Shown here piece by piece: positions 11,185-25,347 of a stretch of 64,000 bases of DNA. The notes beneath the pieces are model-generated. The model was not told the DNA's origin. It did no database searches and saw nothing but the letters and a program-made list of their open reading frames with translations. This stretch comes from Neelides folsomi (taxonomy: Eukaryota > Arthropoda > Collembola > Neelipleona > Neelidae), in NCBI GenBank assembly GCA_034687125.1, contig JAQGBZ010000157.1:78981-142980 (forward strand). Direction: 5' to 3'. The position numbers and the translations under genes were made by a program. Every line of letters starts with the position of its first letter. Within the stretch, counting starts at the first letter, position 1.

Positions 11185-12344
11185 TTTGTCCAATTTTTAA
11201 TATAATTCTTGATTATAGTTAACAATAAGTTAATAATATTTTTACAAACTTTCTTCAAATATAAAAATTTTATATTACTAATTATTAATTTTACAAAGAG
11301 TTCTTTGAAACTCTTTGGGTCTCGGAAATGAAATGACTGGGAAATATTTGTGTGGGTCATTTTTATTCTTTATAGCCAGAATTAAGCTTGAATCAAGGGT
11401 AGCCCTGAAAATGCTGATGATCGTAAAGAAAATCTTTTTAAAGGTCTTCGAGGTAGACGATGATGAAAATTAAGAGCACTTTTAACTTTCCATAAAATAA
11501 AAGTACAAAGTAAGGGGCGGATAATCAAAAAATCTTAAGAGGTTATATCAACATTTGTTCATTGTTTGCTCTTTTGCCATTAAACCCAGAATTGTAAAAC
11601 ATTATTCAGGCTATATAATTCAGATTTCATCATTTCTTCTAATCTTTCCTTATACCAACAAGTACCTTAATATATTTAACAAAATTAAAGAGTTCCTAAA
11701 TATTATAAAATATGCTTACTATGTATTAACATTAACATGTACACAAATATGCCATTTAAACATGATGCCTCATGGTATTTTTATATAAAAAAAGTTATTT
11801 TTGAATATCAAGTTTTTACTTTCTCAAAATTTCATACATTAATTATTAATTAGAGAATGAGCCTCAGGTATAGGGATTTTACTCATATGAACTTCAATAA
11901 ACATTTGATTACTTTGATTAGATAAACAATTAAATTTGAGTATAAAAAGTTAATTTGTTTTTTGAAACCCATTAACGCATGAAGGCAGGACAGATATGAA
12001 ACCATTCATAAGTTTTATTAAAATTTCAATGTTTACCTTCAATTATAATCTGAATTTAATCACAATTAATCAGCTAATCAGTATAAATTCAAATTCATAG
12101 GAAAGCTTAAGATTTAACAATAGCATGTATGAGTCTAAATAAAGCCGTTCTCAGACCAATTGGTGAAAGCTCGAACGGCTTAAATGAAAGTTAAATAAAG
12201 TCCAATGTCAAGTACCTTTTAACCGTGAATTATTTACTACCTATAGTATATGCAGGGTTTGTAGTATAGTACAATATTTTTATAAATATTTATAAATATT
12301 ATCCCAAGTTATTTACAGGAGCATAAATGGAGTTTAAAATATAA
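11185..12344. other. Intergenic region between the dynein-stalk-like gene and a CAP gene
   Basis: It contains the presumed promoter of the minus-strand gene starting at 11184 and the 3' flank of the CAP gene at 12345. A TTTATAAATA direct repeat lies near 12278-12300. No exon is supported. Confidence 0.5.
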
Positions 12345-13167
12345 TTAATTTTTTGGCGATATTTTTGTTGAAGGAGGAAGCACATTGTCTCTTATGGTTT
12401 TCTTATCCATTACATTCCCAGGTGGATCATAAATGGCGAGGATGACAGTGTATTTATTTTTCTTGTCATAACTGACTCCAAATCCAAGATTCTCCGAGGA
12501 CTTCCAGACAAGTTGAGTGAAATGGCCATTTTTCCCGTTGATTTCTGGATTCTTCCAATTGTAGTCTTTTATTTCGTCGTACCACGCCGCGGCCGCTCGT
12601 TTCATTGTTGCACCATCAGGTTCAGAGCTTCCATACGAACCATAAAGATTTTCTCCATACTTTTCACACATGTGCTCAAATCTGTTATTGGCAGCCAAAT
12701 AGTCGGAACATTTTTGAGCAATTTTGTTCAACTGTTTAATTTTCATTAAATTAGTCAATCATTAAAAAGATAATTTTAAATTGTTTTGTTTATATCAATT
12801 TAACCTTTTCGTCAAGTTTAAGTGGAGGTGTTTTATGTCTTGATCTATATGAATTATGTTCAGCAAGACCAATTGACTTGATATCTGATAGGGAAATAAA
12901 AATAATAAATTTGTACATGATACAATAATAAAATATTTTCAAAATACAAAGCAGTATATCTTTAAATGTACCGTGTATATTTTGCCATTATGTTAATAAA
13001 TAAATTGCAAAAGAGAATATTAGATTAGAGTATTTTGAGAAATTCAAAGAGATGAAATTTTAACCTTCATTTGCTTTGTATAAAGTAATGTTCGACATTG
13101 TTGTTTTTGCCGACACTTGAATCAAGCCAAGAAGTAACAAAAGAAAGAGTTTAATTGAGAAGTCCAT
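12345..13167 (-). CDS. Secreted CAP-domain (SCP/PR-1, venom-allergen-like) protein
   Basis: Three exons, 13167-13065, 12884-12805 and 12731-12345, give 189 residues. The start ATG at 13167 opens a classic signal peptide (MDFSIKLFLLLLLGLIQVSA). The CAP fold follows: HNSYRSRHKTPPL (CAP helix 1 region), YGENLYGSYG, a WYDEIKDYNW block, HFTQLVWKSSENLGFGVS and YDPPGNVMD. Conserved CAP-cavity residues (two His, two Glu) are represented by H of HNSYR, E of YGENL, E of YDEI and H of GHFTQ. Few cysteines are present, as in GAPR-1-like members rather than the cysteine-rich venom allergens. The role is unknown; CAP proteins bind lipids or act as extracellular effectors. A second CAP gene lies at 21144-22243. 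Confidence 0.9.
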
Positions 13168-14954
13168 TTCTCTGAATTCCAAATACTTTTTGACTGACTT
13201 GCAATGTCCATAAAAATCACAATTTGAAACTACTTTGGTCGGTTTTATGTTACATAAATGGAACACGTTTTGAATATAATAGTAAATTATTTTATTATTC
13301 ATTTCAAATGTCAATCAATATTACATCTTTTCAATATCAAAAATCTTGGAAAAAAAGAGCTGATAAGAATGCATACCTTTAGTTATAAATAAATTTGAAT
13401 TATATATTATACCTTACACTATTTATATTTTACATAATATCAGTATTATCTATTTTTTATATCTAGACGTTTCTGTTCACTCAGACATTTCGACGTGAAA
13501 AAGAGTGTCAAGTATTTCTTTAAAAACCATACAATTGCGTCATTTGTGCGCGACTAACTAAAGGTAAGTTAAAAGAAGTAAATGAAGTTCTAGGAAAAGT
13601 TCCATATAAGTAAAACATGGTAAAAATGTACACCTTTGTTCCTTTTGGAGTAAAATTCCCAAAGGAGGAATTTAATTTAATACAAATCGCAACATAATAG
13701 ATCTATGCATGCACTAAACTCAATAAATAAAGAATTCATCTTTCGAAGATCTATCTTTATGGAATCATTGTAAGAATCTGAAGCCGGGTCTGATGTGAAT
13801 TATTAATTTCGAGGTGAGTCGGAATTCTCAATAAAGTATTCATAAGGTAGAATAGAGTTTTTGGCACAAAAGACAAGGTTTTAGACTCATTCTGTCTCTC
13901 ATCATCCTGAGAGCCTTTAAAGAAGAGAAAAGAATGATCCACTTTTTATTATTCAACTTCGGAGACTTTCCTTCCAAACATTCTATTGTATACACTCAAT
14001 GCGAGACAATTCGCCTTAAATTCAAACTTGTTCTTAATCCTATTATTACACCCTTGAGCTTCCAGATAATGCATTTAAAATTTTAATCATCCTAAATACC
14101 TACATGGCATCCATTATCATTTCACAAATTACAAAAAAATTGAATTATCCGAAAGGTCATTTACTTTTGTAAATTATAATAAATTCCTATTTTTTCATGT
14201 TAAAAGATCTTAAATCTTTTCATGCTTTTTATTTTACGAAGTTTTATTCTACCATTATGTAATTAACTCTCTGTAATGAAAGAATAAATGACAAAAATCT
14301 TTTAGATACTTACATGTCTAATATAAGGGTTTAATTATTTGTCACTCATTTGTTTATTAACACTACTATCTAATAATTAAGGCAGTGACAAAAAAATAAA
14401 ACTTTAATTGTTCATTTACATAAAAGTACTCTTGCATCAAGCGAATAATAAAGCGAAGACTAAAATTGTTAATGAATATTTCATGTATTGCATTGTAAAA
14501 TGTTTTAAATTGGCAATTCATTCATGTAGGTTCGTATTTATACAAAAGATTTAAAAGTTTGATAATAAAAATCTCAATTGATTTTCAGAATTGAAATTAA
14601 GAGGCTTTGTAAAATTTATTGTAAATAAGCAATACGATGTGAATAATATTGTTGAATTGTAAGCAATCAATAGGAATTTACGACCCGTGGTGTAATAAAA
14701 TTAAAGGTAAAATGAGATCCGACCGAGGTGTTCTTAACAGTGAAGGGATGAAGTGTTTTCCTTTTCTGAATTTAAGGCGCACGTTCACCTGGCAAATCCT
14801 CCACCGACCTCATCCGCTCACTACCTTCCAATGAACAATTCACCGTGGTTGAGATCGATACACCCCGAACGGAGGCATATCTTGACTCCGAGTCCTAACC
14901 TGCATCTCTTGTTCTAATCTTCATTAGTCGTATAAAACTTAAACTCAACTCGGC
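13168..14954. other. Intergenic region between divergent CAP and acyl-CoA-binding genes
   Basis: It should hold both promoters. The 300 bases before 14955 are more GC-rich and look like 5' UTR or proximal promoter of the plus-strand gene. No further exon is supported; the open frame near 13757-13942 on the minus strand has no recognisable features. Confidence 0.5.
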
Positions 14955-15653
14955 ATGGATTCTAAACCAGACCTCGAACTTGTAAGGAAATTATTTTATT
15001 CCCTATTTACCCTCAACAACTTTTTTATCCTCATTGTTGTTCCGAAGAACCTGAGAAAAGCCGCACAGAAGGCACGGTTGATGTTGTCGAAGAAACTTTT
15101 GAACGAAATGGAAATCGCTGAGTTGCAGGCGCTTTTTCAACAAGCGACAGTTGGAGATGGAAGTTATTGGAAATTACTCCGTGAGTTTTTTAATTTTGAT
15201 TCAACAAAGAAGAAGTGCATTATTCCAAGCATTTATTTTACTATATAATGTAGTTCGAACTTTACGGTCAAAATTATAAGATAAAATAGCACCTAGGGTG
15301 TTAATTGATGGTATAATTATAGGAGATTTTTTTCCTAAAATTAAATCGAAACGACAAGATAATAATTGCAAACACAATACAATCATTATTCATAAGCCAT
15401 TAGTTCATTTAATTAGTCGTTTGCTAAACGAAGATGAACTCCCTTTTTGTCTTTGAGATGAAATTGAAAGTGATATGATGATCAATTTTTAATTTTCACT
15501 ATAGGAAGCAAGACGTTTTTAGTGGAAGGTAATTCGAAGCGATACACGTGGTTGGGACTTCAGGGGATGTCCAAGAATGATGCAATGATAAAGTACGTCG
15601 AGGCGGTTGATCGGCTAGCGGCCAAATATCACTTCATAGTTACGCTCCCTCAG
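14955..15653 (+). CDS. Acyl-CoA-binding domain protein (3' end not resolved)
   Basis: Exons 14955-14981, 15048-15180 and 15505-15653 encode an acyl-CoA-binding (ACBP) domain. The 66-base segment 14982-15047 has GTAAGG and a pyrimidine-rich AG end and is a multiple of three, so it may be a short intron or be retained without a frameshift. Recognisable blocks are ELQALFQQATVGDG (family YKQATVGD) and YTWLGLQGMSKNDAM (family KWDAWNALKGMSKEDAM), ending in AVDRLAAKYHF. The lysine of YKQAT, which contacts the ligand in typical ACBPs, is Gln here, while the lysine before the TW block is kept. The domain binds long-chain acyl-CoA esters in the cytosol. A donor GTAAGA follows at 15654; reading through gives a stop at 15714-15716, and no convincing downstream exon was found. 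Confidence 0.78.
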
Positions 15654-18627
15654 GTAAGAAACCTTTTAACTCTTGTGTTCATCAAGGAAAATGAGCTCAT
15701 CTTTCACGCCTATTGATTCCTTTGACATGGTAGACGAGACGACTGGGGAGCATCGGTTCAGTACCTTCATGTTCAAGTTATGTTCCTTAAATTTCAAATA
15801 TCCTTTTGAGTCTTTTGATACCGAATATTTCGTCGTTCTTCTTCCTAAATGAAGTTTTCCAAAGTTTCCATTTCTAAGTTCTTCAAATTCATTAAAAGAA
15901 CTAACAAAAGGGAAGTGGAGTTTAATTTCATAAAATGTAAAGTATATTTGTCCTCGTGCTTTGTACAGCGACTCGTATGTGGTGTACAAAGTCTCATATA
16001 CTTACCTATTTAATATATTTATGTAATACATGTGAGAATACATCCTAAATATTATATTATAAGCAGATACATTATACCAAAGGCAATTATTAATTATTTA
16101 AAAATCAAAAATTTACAATGTACCTAGTTAACTAACATTAAGCAGGAATATGAATTGAATTAAATATTTGTATATTATATGCGTACACCGGTTTGAAAAC
16201 TGTTATCAACAATTTATTAAATTCTCCATTTTTTATGTTAGACTATAATATAGAATTTCATATCTATAATATGATATTTAGAACTTTGATATATGAAAAA
16301 TCTCGATCTTTTGCGTTAAATTTATTTGAGTTCAAAATCAATGTGCTAATCAAAATATTTTATAAAACCGGTAATGTTCTCTATTAATCGTATCATATGA
16401 CTACCAGGCAGTGTAATTGATATTTTATAACCTTAGTATTAATTAGAAATTAGGATAATATTCAAGATTTCAATATTATTACTGTATGGTATTAATTAGT
16501 GTGTATCCTACTTGTAATATGCGGTAGTATTTTATTAGAAGCTATAGTGGAAGGAATCTAGTAATTGCCTAGATTTTATAAAATCTAGTTATATTAAAGA
16601 ACTACAGTCTTGTATTCCAATGTACCATACATATAGATATTAGTAATCCCATCATATTGTGTTTTGTGAAATGTAGAAATGTATGTTTTTAGAATATTAA
16701 CAAAACAATTGAATGAGTTGATGTAATATATATTTGAATATTACGATACTGTAATAATAGTACACGAGTACTAATTGTTTGATAAATCCATTGTTGATTT
16801 ATGTAATATTGTATAATAGAGTACATGATACTTTTATTTATTCTTTTCCTATTTTGTGATTTTAAGAGAATATCTTTTCATTCGGAGGAAAAACATAAGA
16901 AATTCACTAAAACAGTTTATGCTTTTTTATATAAAATTTGTACAAATTCTACTAAAAATGCATTATTTTAAAATGTTGTTGTGTTTTACTTTACTAAAAA
17001 CCTATTTATATTATTCTTCATTTATGTTACCATTTTTATATTCAATATTCATTATGACAAAGTAGTTAAATTGTCACAAAACAAGTGTTTAAATGACCAA
17101 TAAATCTTGATAAAAATATGATCTACTACTGTCCATTAAGAATACATTTAAAATCATGATTGTGTAATATATGAATTAAAACGAGCATAAGAAAACATTT
17201 TGTTTTCAAAATTGTTTTTAAATGATCAATGTGTATATTTGTAAAGTTTGGTTGTCGAGGTCTGCACGAACGGTTCCTGTAGAAATCGAAACCCTCATTT
17301 CCTCTTCAAACTCGTTGATGTAATAGAAATAGGAGTAAAAGTTAGGAGCTTATGATTCAGAAGTCAAGATTAACTATTGAAACAACGGGTGGGTTGCGAA
17401 GTTCTTATGCTTCCTTTGGTTCCAACTCTTCAAAGTCCTCAATTGTAATTTTCCCTCACAATAAAAGTTGGTCTAAAAGTCAAATGGCAAATCTCCTTCG
17501 TCATTGAATCAGATATGACTCGGTTTATATTTATAATCCTTTAGGGTTATAGCCTTCTTTCCAGACACGTGGCCTTGTAACTTTTGCCTCAAATTGCCAA
17601 ATTCTTATTTAACTATATTATGTTAAGAGTTGACACGAAACTGGGTTAATTTAACTAACTTTTACAAACAAAAATTATATTAAGGGCTAACAAACTTCAA
17701 ACAATTAAAGAGCGTAAAAAAGTATGACTAATTACATACCTAATACATACAAAAAAGTATATTCTTTATTGGTAATTGGACCATATAAAAATGCATTTTG
17801 TGTAGAAAGCATTGTAATGTATTTTCTGGAATATTTTAGCACAAAAATGATTGAATAATTATCTCAAAAATGTTATACTATTAATCAAATTTAAAACATA
17901 GATATACAATGTAAAGGGAAAATAATGACCTAGATTATTTTGTACAACCTACAGTACAGTATACTAAAATTCATAAAAAAAGAGGTAAAATAATGCATTA
18001 AGATAAAAATTCATTTGCTAAAAATTATAATTATTGGAAATGCCATTTTAATTTTTATCGAATTCTATGATCTTGATTTGCAAAATATCGATGTTAAAAT
18101 CCTTATCACCCAACGTGTTAAAGTGTTAATTAAGTTTAAATGAATTACATTTTCCTATTATTTTGCATTACATTTTTTATTTAACAATTAGCGTTGGCTT
18201 TTTAATCTTAAAAGTAGCATCGATTTATATTTTCCTATATTAAATATCATAAAAATGATTTTTAATTGCGAATCTCCATACTCAGTTAAAATATTAATTA
18301 AAATTCAATTACTCGATTCATTTAAAGACTCTTTGATATTCTGACTATAAGTTGCGATTTAGAAAATTTTCATAAAACAAGATGATATAAACTTATTAAA
18401 CGGCAAAGTAGTGGTAGGATTAAAGAATGATTTGGTTAGGTAGATGATAATTGATAATATTTATAAAAACATTTATCAACATTATTAAAATGCTATGTTG
18501 GTATATTTTTTATTTAACAATTTTCGATAATGTCTAAGAATGCCAATTAATTTAATGGTTAAATAAGTATGGTTTAGTTTTAATCACACATTTTTAACAA
18601 TTGAAATATTGAAATTTTATGAGTAAA
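15654..18627. other. Gene-poor AT-rich region with one coding-like patch
   Basis: The first bases are the intron or 3' end of the acyl-CoA-binding gene. Nothing is supported in 16.0-17.2 kb. At about 17240-17480 the composition becomes less AT-rich and the minus strand reads EFEEEMRVSISTGTVRADLD and ITIEDFEELEPKEA before a stop; these look like short exons but no complete gene could be built. 17.6-18.6 kb is AT-rich with nothing visible. Confidence 0.35.
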
Positions 18628-20257
<1,630 letters not shown>

Positions 20258-21143
20258 TTTTCCAAACGAGTTAGCGAACGCAGCTAAACAGCTTTCGAAA
20301 TAATTTTCCCATTTTATACAAAATCTTCAAATACGTAAGAATTGTTTAACTAGGGTTTATTAATTGTTCCCATTTTTAGGATGTCTGTTTCCATTATTTT
20401 CGTGCTTTTCCATCAGCCGTGTAGAAAGAATATAATTTATTTTTTTAATATAAATAACAGTTTTGATAATGAAATAATGAGTACCACTCATTAAAAATAT
20501 AATAATCGATTAAGCACATCAGCGATTTATGTGATTTTGGTAATAATGAATGAGAAAAAAATAAATTATTACTAATGCAGGATAATACTTTATGTGAAAT
20601 CCTGTTCAATTTGAAAAACTACGAAAAGGTAATAAATTATTATGCAACAATAAATAAAGAGTGCGCCATAAGTTTTCTTTTTAATACATCTGTAGATATC
20701 TGTTTATCTACCGGTAATCACTTATTTATTCTTTTTATAATAATAAATTACCTCACAATAATAATAAATTAACTTAATATGTAAGTATTCCAAGCATACA
20801 TTTATATATAGTATATCTCATATACAGGGTGGGCCATAAGTTGCTTTATTTTTTATACGATTGTTTATTTAAAAAAGAGAGCAACTTTTGGCCCACTCTG
20901 TATTCCACCATACTTTTTTTTAATAATAATATAAAATGACAGCACTGTTGTTCCTAATTTATTTAAAAAAATATTTAAATATACATGATATACATGTATA
21001 ATGTATATCACTGACTGGTTTCACTAATACAATGAATCTTTGAATTGATAATATGTACTAAAAACGTATGATTCATGTAAAAGAATGTAAACCACAATGA
21101 AAATCATTTCTTTGCTTTTTATTCACATTTTTCTCTATTAATT
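20258..21143. other. Intergenic region between cathepsin and CAP genes
   Basis: It includes the cathepsin promoter side and one 76-bp palindromic MITE (20825-20900). No exon is supported. Confidence 0.5.
20825..20900. mobile_element. 76-bp palindromic MITE of Tc1/mariner type, copy A
   Basis: The element begins CAGGGTGGGCCATAAGTTGC and ends with its near reverse complement, flanked by TA on both sides, as expected for Tc1/mariner insertion. The central loop (TTTTTATACGATTGT...TTTAAAAAAG) is shared with the copy at 47436-47511. Confidence 0.85.
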
Positions 21144-22243
21144 TTATTTTTGTGGAGGAAGGACATTTTCTCTAAAATGTTTTTCTCCCATTACATTTCC
21201 AGGTGGAAGATAATTGGCCACAACGACTGTATATCCATTCACGGTTGCAACTCCAACTCCCAATTTATTCGTTGCTTTCCAAACCATTGCTGTGAAATGG
21301 CCCGTCTCCATCGAAAACCCCGGGCGATTGTAATTGTAATGTTTGATTTCTTCGTACCAAAGTCGACAAGCTTCTTCTGATGACTTGACCGGAGAATATC
21401 CTGTTCCAGAACTTCCATATAAATTCTCAACATAATCGTTGCCACTCGAATGTTCTAAAGTTCTCCGTTTGGCCAAATGTACGGCATATTTCTGGGCCTC
21501 TCTATTCAACTAATAAATTATAAAAATGTTTAAATAAAATATTTAACGACGAATGGTTAAATTGTCTTTTATTGCTGAAATACTATTTGTAATATAGCTA
21601 ACCCTGTCATCAAGACTCATAAGCTGAACTCGATGCTTTGAACGATATTTATTATGGCAAGCCAATCCAGCCCTTTCATAATCTGAATATTTATCAGTAT
21701 TTGTCAAACTCGCTGAATAAACTGAAGCCATTTATTAGTTCCTCAAAATTAATTTTTAATAAAATACCTTGAAAATGTTCATTAGCTGTTTTATTTTCAT
21801 CTTTATTAGGTGTAAAGGAACAAGGAGCGTAGGACGAAAGCTCGTTGTCAAATCCCCAATCTTCCAAATCATCAATAATTGTTGGATTTTCTTTAGTTGA
21901 AGAGAGTTTAATGGAATCTTTTAAACAATTTGGTCCAGAATAAAAATTGACACATTTTACATTATATAGCTCAACCGATGAAACTTTTCCTTTCCAATCT
22001 GATAGAAGATTTTCGCATGTTTCTGTCACTTCAACCTGGAGTCGTGCGCCTACCAATTAAAACACCGTTTTGACTTTCATAAAATTAATTATTATTATTA
22101 TTTATAATAAAATCGATATGAGTAGTTTTACCTTCTAAATAAGAATCAACAAAGAGATTGATCGTATTTTCATTTTCGCAATAACAGAACCCAAGAAATA
22201 ATATTACCAGATGAAATAAGACCAACTTTTCCCTTTTCAACAT
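21144..22243 (-). CDS. Secreted CAP-domain protein with a cysteine-containing N-terminal extension
   Basis: Four exons, 22243-22132, 22049-21768, 21712-21603 and 21509-21144, give 289 residues. The ATG at 22243 starts a hydrophobic leader (LVLFHLVILFLGFCYC). About 95 residues without a recognised domain follow, with four Cys after the leader (TETCENLL, VKCVNFYSGPNC, YAPCSF). The CAP domain then runs from ERAGLACHNKYRSKHRVQL through YVENLYGSSG, WYEEIKHYNYN and HFTAMVWKATNKLGVGV to YLPPGNVMGEK. The CAP part ends like the protein at 12345 (NVLPP), so the two genes are probably duplicates, this one with an added or retained N-terminal region. Function is unknown; secretion is inferred from the leader. 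Confidence 0.88.
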
Positions 22244-22920
22244 TATTGAGCTATCAAGTGAGTAAGATGATTAAATTGTCAGAATCAAGTTTTTGATGAT
22301 TGTATCAAAAATTTTGGAATTCATTTTGGACAATTCCTTTTATTTATTCATATTGTTTTTAAGTTGAATTGAAACAAATACAAAGTTGGTCATTGTAACG
22401 TCAATCATAATCAATTGGGTCAATTTGACGCAAAAGATGAAGAATGTAATTTCCAAATTCCTCTTCATTCTTTAAAGAGATAAGTAAAACATTCAATAAA
22501 TCTGCTAGTGGTATTCAAAATATGCAACTATCAAAATGAATTCTAATAGTACTACTAATATTTCGTCAAAGTAGATTTGAAGATAAATGATCATGTAATT
22601 GTTAATTAAATATAGCTAAGCTAATTCAATATGAGCAACTACTACTAATACATTCATTATACTAGATATGCCATACTTAATAATCTACAACTATAGTATA
22701 GTATCGCCAACGTACATATTTTATATTTCAACTCTAAATCTAAATCATTCTCTAAAGATTCAATAGAGAAGGCAACATTTCCAATATGTCCAATAATAAG
22801 TTCACAACAATGAGTAAGAAAAAAATTAAGATTCAAATCCCCAGTTTAAATTAAAGTTAAATATTGAGTTAATGTTTTAATTTTGCTAATAATCATTTAG
22901 GGACAAAAAAGTTTATAAAA
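22244..22920. promoter_or_regulatory. Divergent promoter region between CAP and SAXO-like genes
   Basis: These 677 bases separate two genes transcribed away from each other and must hold both promoters or 5' UTRs. No specific motif is identified with confidence. Confidence 0.4.
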
Positions 22921-24009
22921 ATGATGGGCCATTATAAAGTAAGGAGGAGCAACACTTGCTACAATCTTCATTACACAAAAGAATGTTGCAAGCCTTCGTT
23001 TGGAGCTCAAAGAACAAAGATGATTGCTCCTTGTGATCAAATTCTCATCCCAAAAGTCCGAATGGAAGGATTGTCATCTTACAGATCCCAATATGACTCA
23101 AAAGCCCCTTCACGAACTCGCCCCTTCAAACCTGTCCATAATTTCGGACTGCCACTTGTAAACTCGCCGTGTTGCGAGAGGAGTTCAAGCTACAAAGCTC
23201 AATTTGTACCGAAAAAACCCCAACCGATCAAATCTGCCAAACCAGTTTGCTGCTACTTTCCCCGGGAATGTAAAACATTTTGTGGAACGTCAACGTACAA
23301 AACGGATTTTGATGAAAAGAGAGGCTCACGGTTTTATCCTTATAGACCAAAGGATAACATTAAAATACCATTTAATCGCTTTCATAATCGTACAACTTAT
23401 AAACAAGATTTTCCTCAGAAATCTGTCAATCAAGTTCATCCATACGCTCCACAGAAATGCTTTGCTCTTGTCAACATCCCCATGAAACACAATATGTCAT
23501 TATATCAAGTAACAATTTTCTATATTAGTAATTAATATGTATTTATATTTATTATTCAATGAACTTTTTTATTAAGTTTTTTAATTTATTCATTTACAGC
23601 AAGACTATCAAGAAAAAAAGTTACCTGTCAAATTAAAGCGAAGAAAGCAAAGACCATTTTCACTTCCGTTTCGCTTCGCAGATCTCACAACTTACAGATG
23701 CTCCTATCAACAGTTCAATTTTGATGAAGAGCCCTACATTTGGAGAACTTCTAAAAAGAAACCCACTTGCAGTAATTTTACATTTAAGCTTATTCAAACT
23801 AACTTTAAGATAAAAACTATTGTTCAAATGCTTTTAAATAAATTAATATTATTAATAAATATTTAGATGCACTTCATGCTCATTTCTTCTGTTGTGGGGA
23901 TCCTCCTCAGGGTTCTTTTAACCACAGTACAATGCCTCCTCCATGCTGCATAGAAATGCCATCAATCGTTCCTGAAATCTTTGACATGTCACTTGGCCAA
24001 TGCGAGTAA
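22921..24009 (+). CDS. SAXO-like stabiliser of axonemal microtubules
   Basis: Three exons, 22921-23508, 23600-23771 and 23867-24009, give 300 residues. The protein is basic and Cys-rich, with a repeated signature SxYxxxF/Y at intervals: SSYRSQYDSK, SSYKAQFVPK, STYKTDFDEK, TTYKQDFPQK and TTYRCSYQQFNFDEE. This is the spacing and sequence style of the Mn modules of SAXO/FAM154 proteins, which bind along the lumen of axonemal doublet microtubules, and the N-terminal CYNLHYTKECCK resembles their conserved cysteine block. An AATAAA lies at 24078-24083. It is transcribed in the same direction as CHCHD1, 758 bp upstream of it. The family call rests on the repeats; the copy number is lower than in vertebrate SAXO1. 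Confidence 0.72.
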
Positions 24010-24767
24010 GGACATTATATGCATGGAATGGATAGATGTACAAAACTTTAATTAACAACAACAGTGGAAAGTTGACTAATAAAAACAGCAATAATTGATT
24101 TTGAGATCATAAAATTGCCTTTATTAAAATTAATTATATCATCAGATAATCACATGCTTATATAGTACTAAATGAAATAATATAACAAATATTTTGCATA
24201 AAACAAGATAAAATATATAATGTAAAAAGTTAAATGTAATGTACAAATTTTCAACTTAACTTTAGTAGTGCCATAAGTATTCTTGGCATTAATGAAATGG
24301 TTTTTAAAACTTTTCTCTACTCCTTGCCATGTACCATATTATAAATATATAAAATGAATTAACTTTAAGATAAAAAAGTTAATATTTAACTTGTGCTGTT
24401 CGAGTTCTACATTCTACTGACTGAATATTAAATTTCATCATATGATAAGATTTTGGTGGAACTTTAAATAAACATAAACGTTTGAACAAAGTTTTCAATT
24501 TCTTTATTTACCCTGAAATGTATGGTGTTTTATGAGGACTTCTGCTGCGAACTTGCGAACCAATTCCGCTCATTCAAATGCTCTCCATCTTTTCAAATTT
24601 TTGTGATTTTGAATTCTGAATTTTTCTGAATTACAATTAGCGATTGAGCTAATAAATGTTTAAGAATTAGATTAACACTTTAATTAACTATTATATAATA
24701 AAAATTATAAACTAATGAGCTCTTGTCTTAAATATATAATAAATATTTGCGAATAATCTAAATCAAA
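24010..24767. other. Intergenic region between SAXO-like and CHCHD1 genes
   Basis: It contains the SAXO-like polyadenylation signal (24078-24083) and the CHCHD1 promoter. Nothing else is seen. Confidence 0.5.
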
Positions 24768-25347
24768 ATGAGGCTAGGAACATTATTGTTCTTTGAGGGA
24801 GGAAAGAACCGATTACCACCTAGGCCTCCTATTAAATTTAAAGAAATGATTCCGTTGATCATCAAAGATAAAGTGTCTACAAAAGGAATGAAATCCACCG
24901 GTAATTAAAACAATATTGAATTACATATTATTCTAAATATGACTAAAACAATTCGTTGAAAGCTAGCTTTACAAATCATTTGAAATTCTACTTAAGATTT
25001 AATTTCTTTAACTTTTTATTTAGAGGTTGTATGTATTCAAGAAATGACCGTCATGTTTGCTTGCCTTAAAGAAGCGGATTTCAAAGAAGCAAAATGTGCA
25101 CCTGAAATTAATGAATTTCAAAATTGCTACTTCAAACAAATGGTGAGATTTGAGATTCTTTCTTTTACAATTTATTAATGTTATATAAATATTTTCTAAT
25201 CTAATGATCATTTATTTCATTTTAAAGGATATGAGGAAGAATAAAATCACCAAATTCGATTTGGAAGGGAACAAAAAACTAAACCCCATTGCAATGAATA
25301 AACTACTCGCCAAATACCCTCAGCCTCCTCCGAGAAGAAAAAACTAG
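24768..25347 (+). CDS. CHCHD1: CHCHD1 / mitochondrial small ribosomal subunit protein mS37
   Basis: Three exons, 24768-24900, 25024-25142 and 25228-25347, give 123 residues. The centre is a CHCH fold with two Cx9C pairs: CIQEMTVMFAC and CAPEINEFQNC, separated by LKEADFKEAK. The C-terminus KLNPIAMNKLLAKYPQPPPR matches the LNKLLxxFP ending of CHCHD1/mS37. Length and basic N-terminus also fit. The protein is a subunit of the mitochondrial 28S ribosomal particle; the twin CX9C motif is normally oxidised by the MIA40 pathway. AATAAA is at 25413-25418. The gene is convergent with PDK1. Confidence 0.88.

Noticed and set aside
13757-13942. Minus-strand open frame of 61 codons between the CAP and acyl-CoA-binding genes
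   Set aside because: No domain or splice context, and length expected by chance in this much DNA.
15666-15989. Minus-strand open frame of 107 codons
   Set aside because: No recognisable domain, no splice partners and it lies downstream of the plus-strand acyl-CoA-binding gene. A small plus-strand frame also overlaps it, so it is most likely chance.
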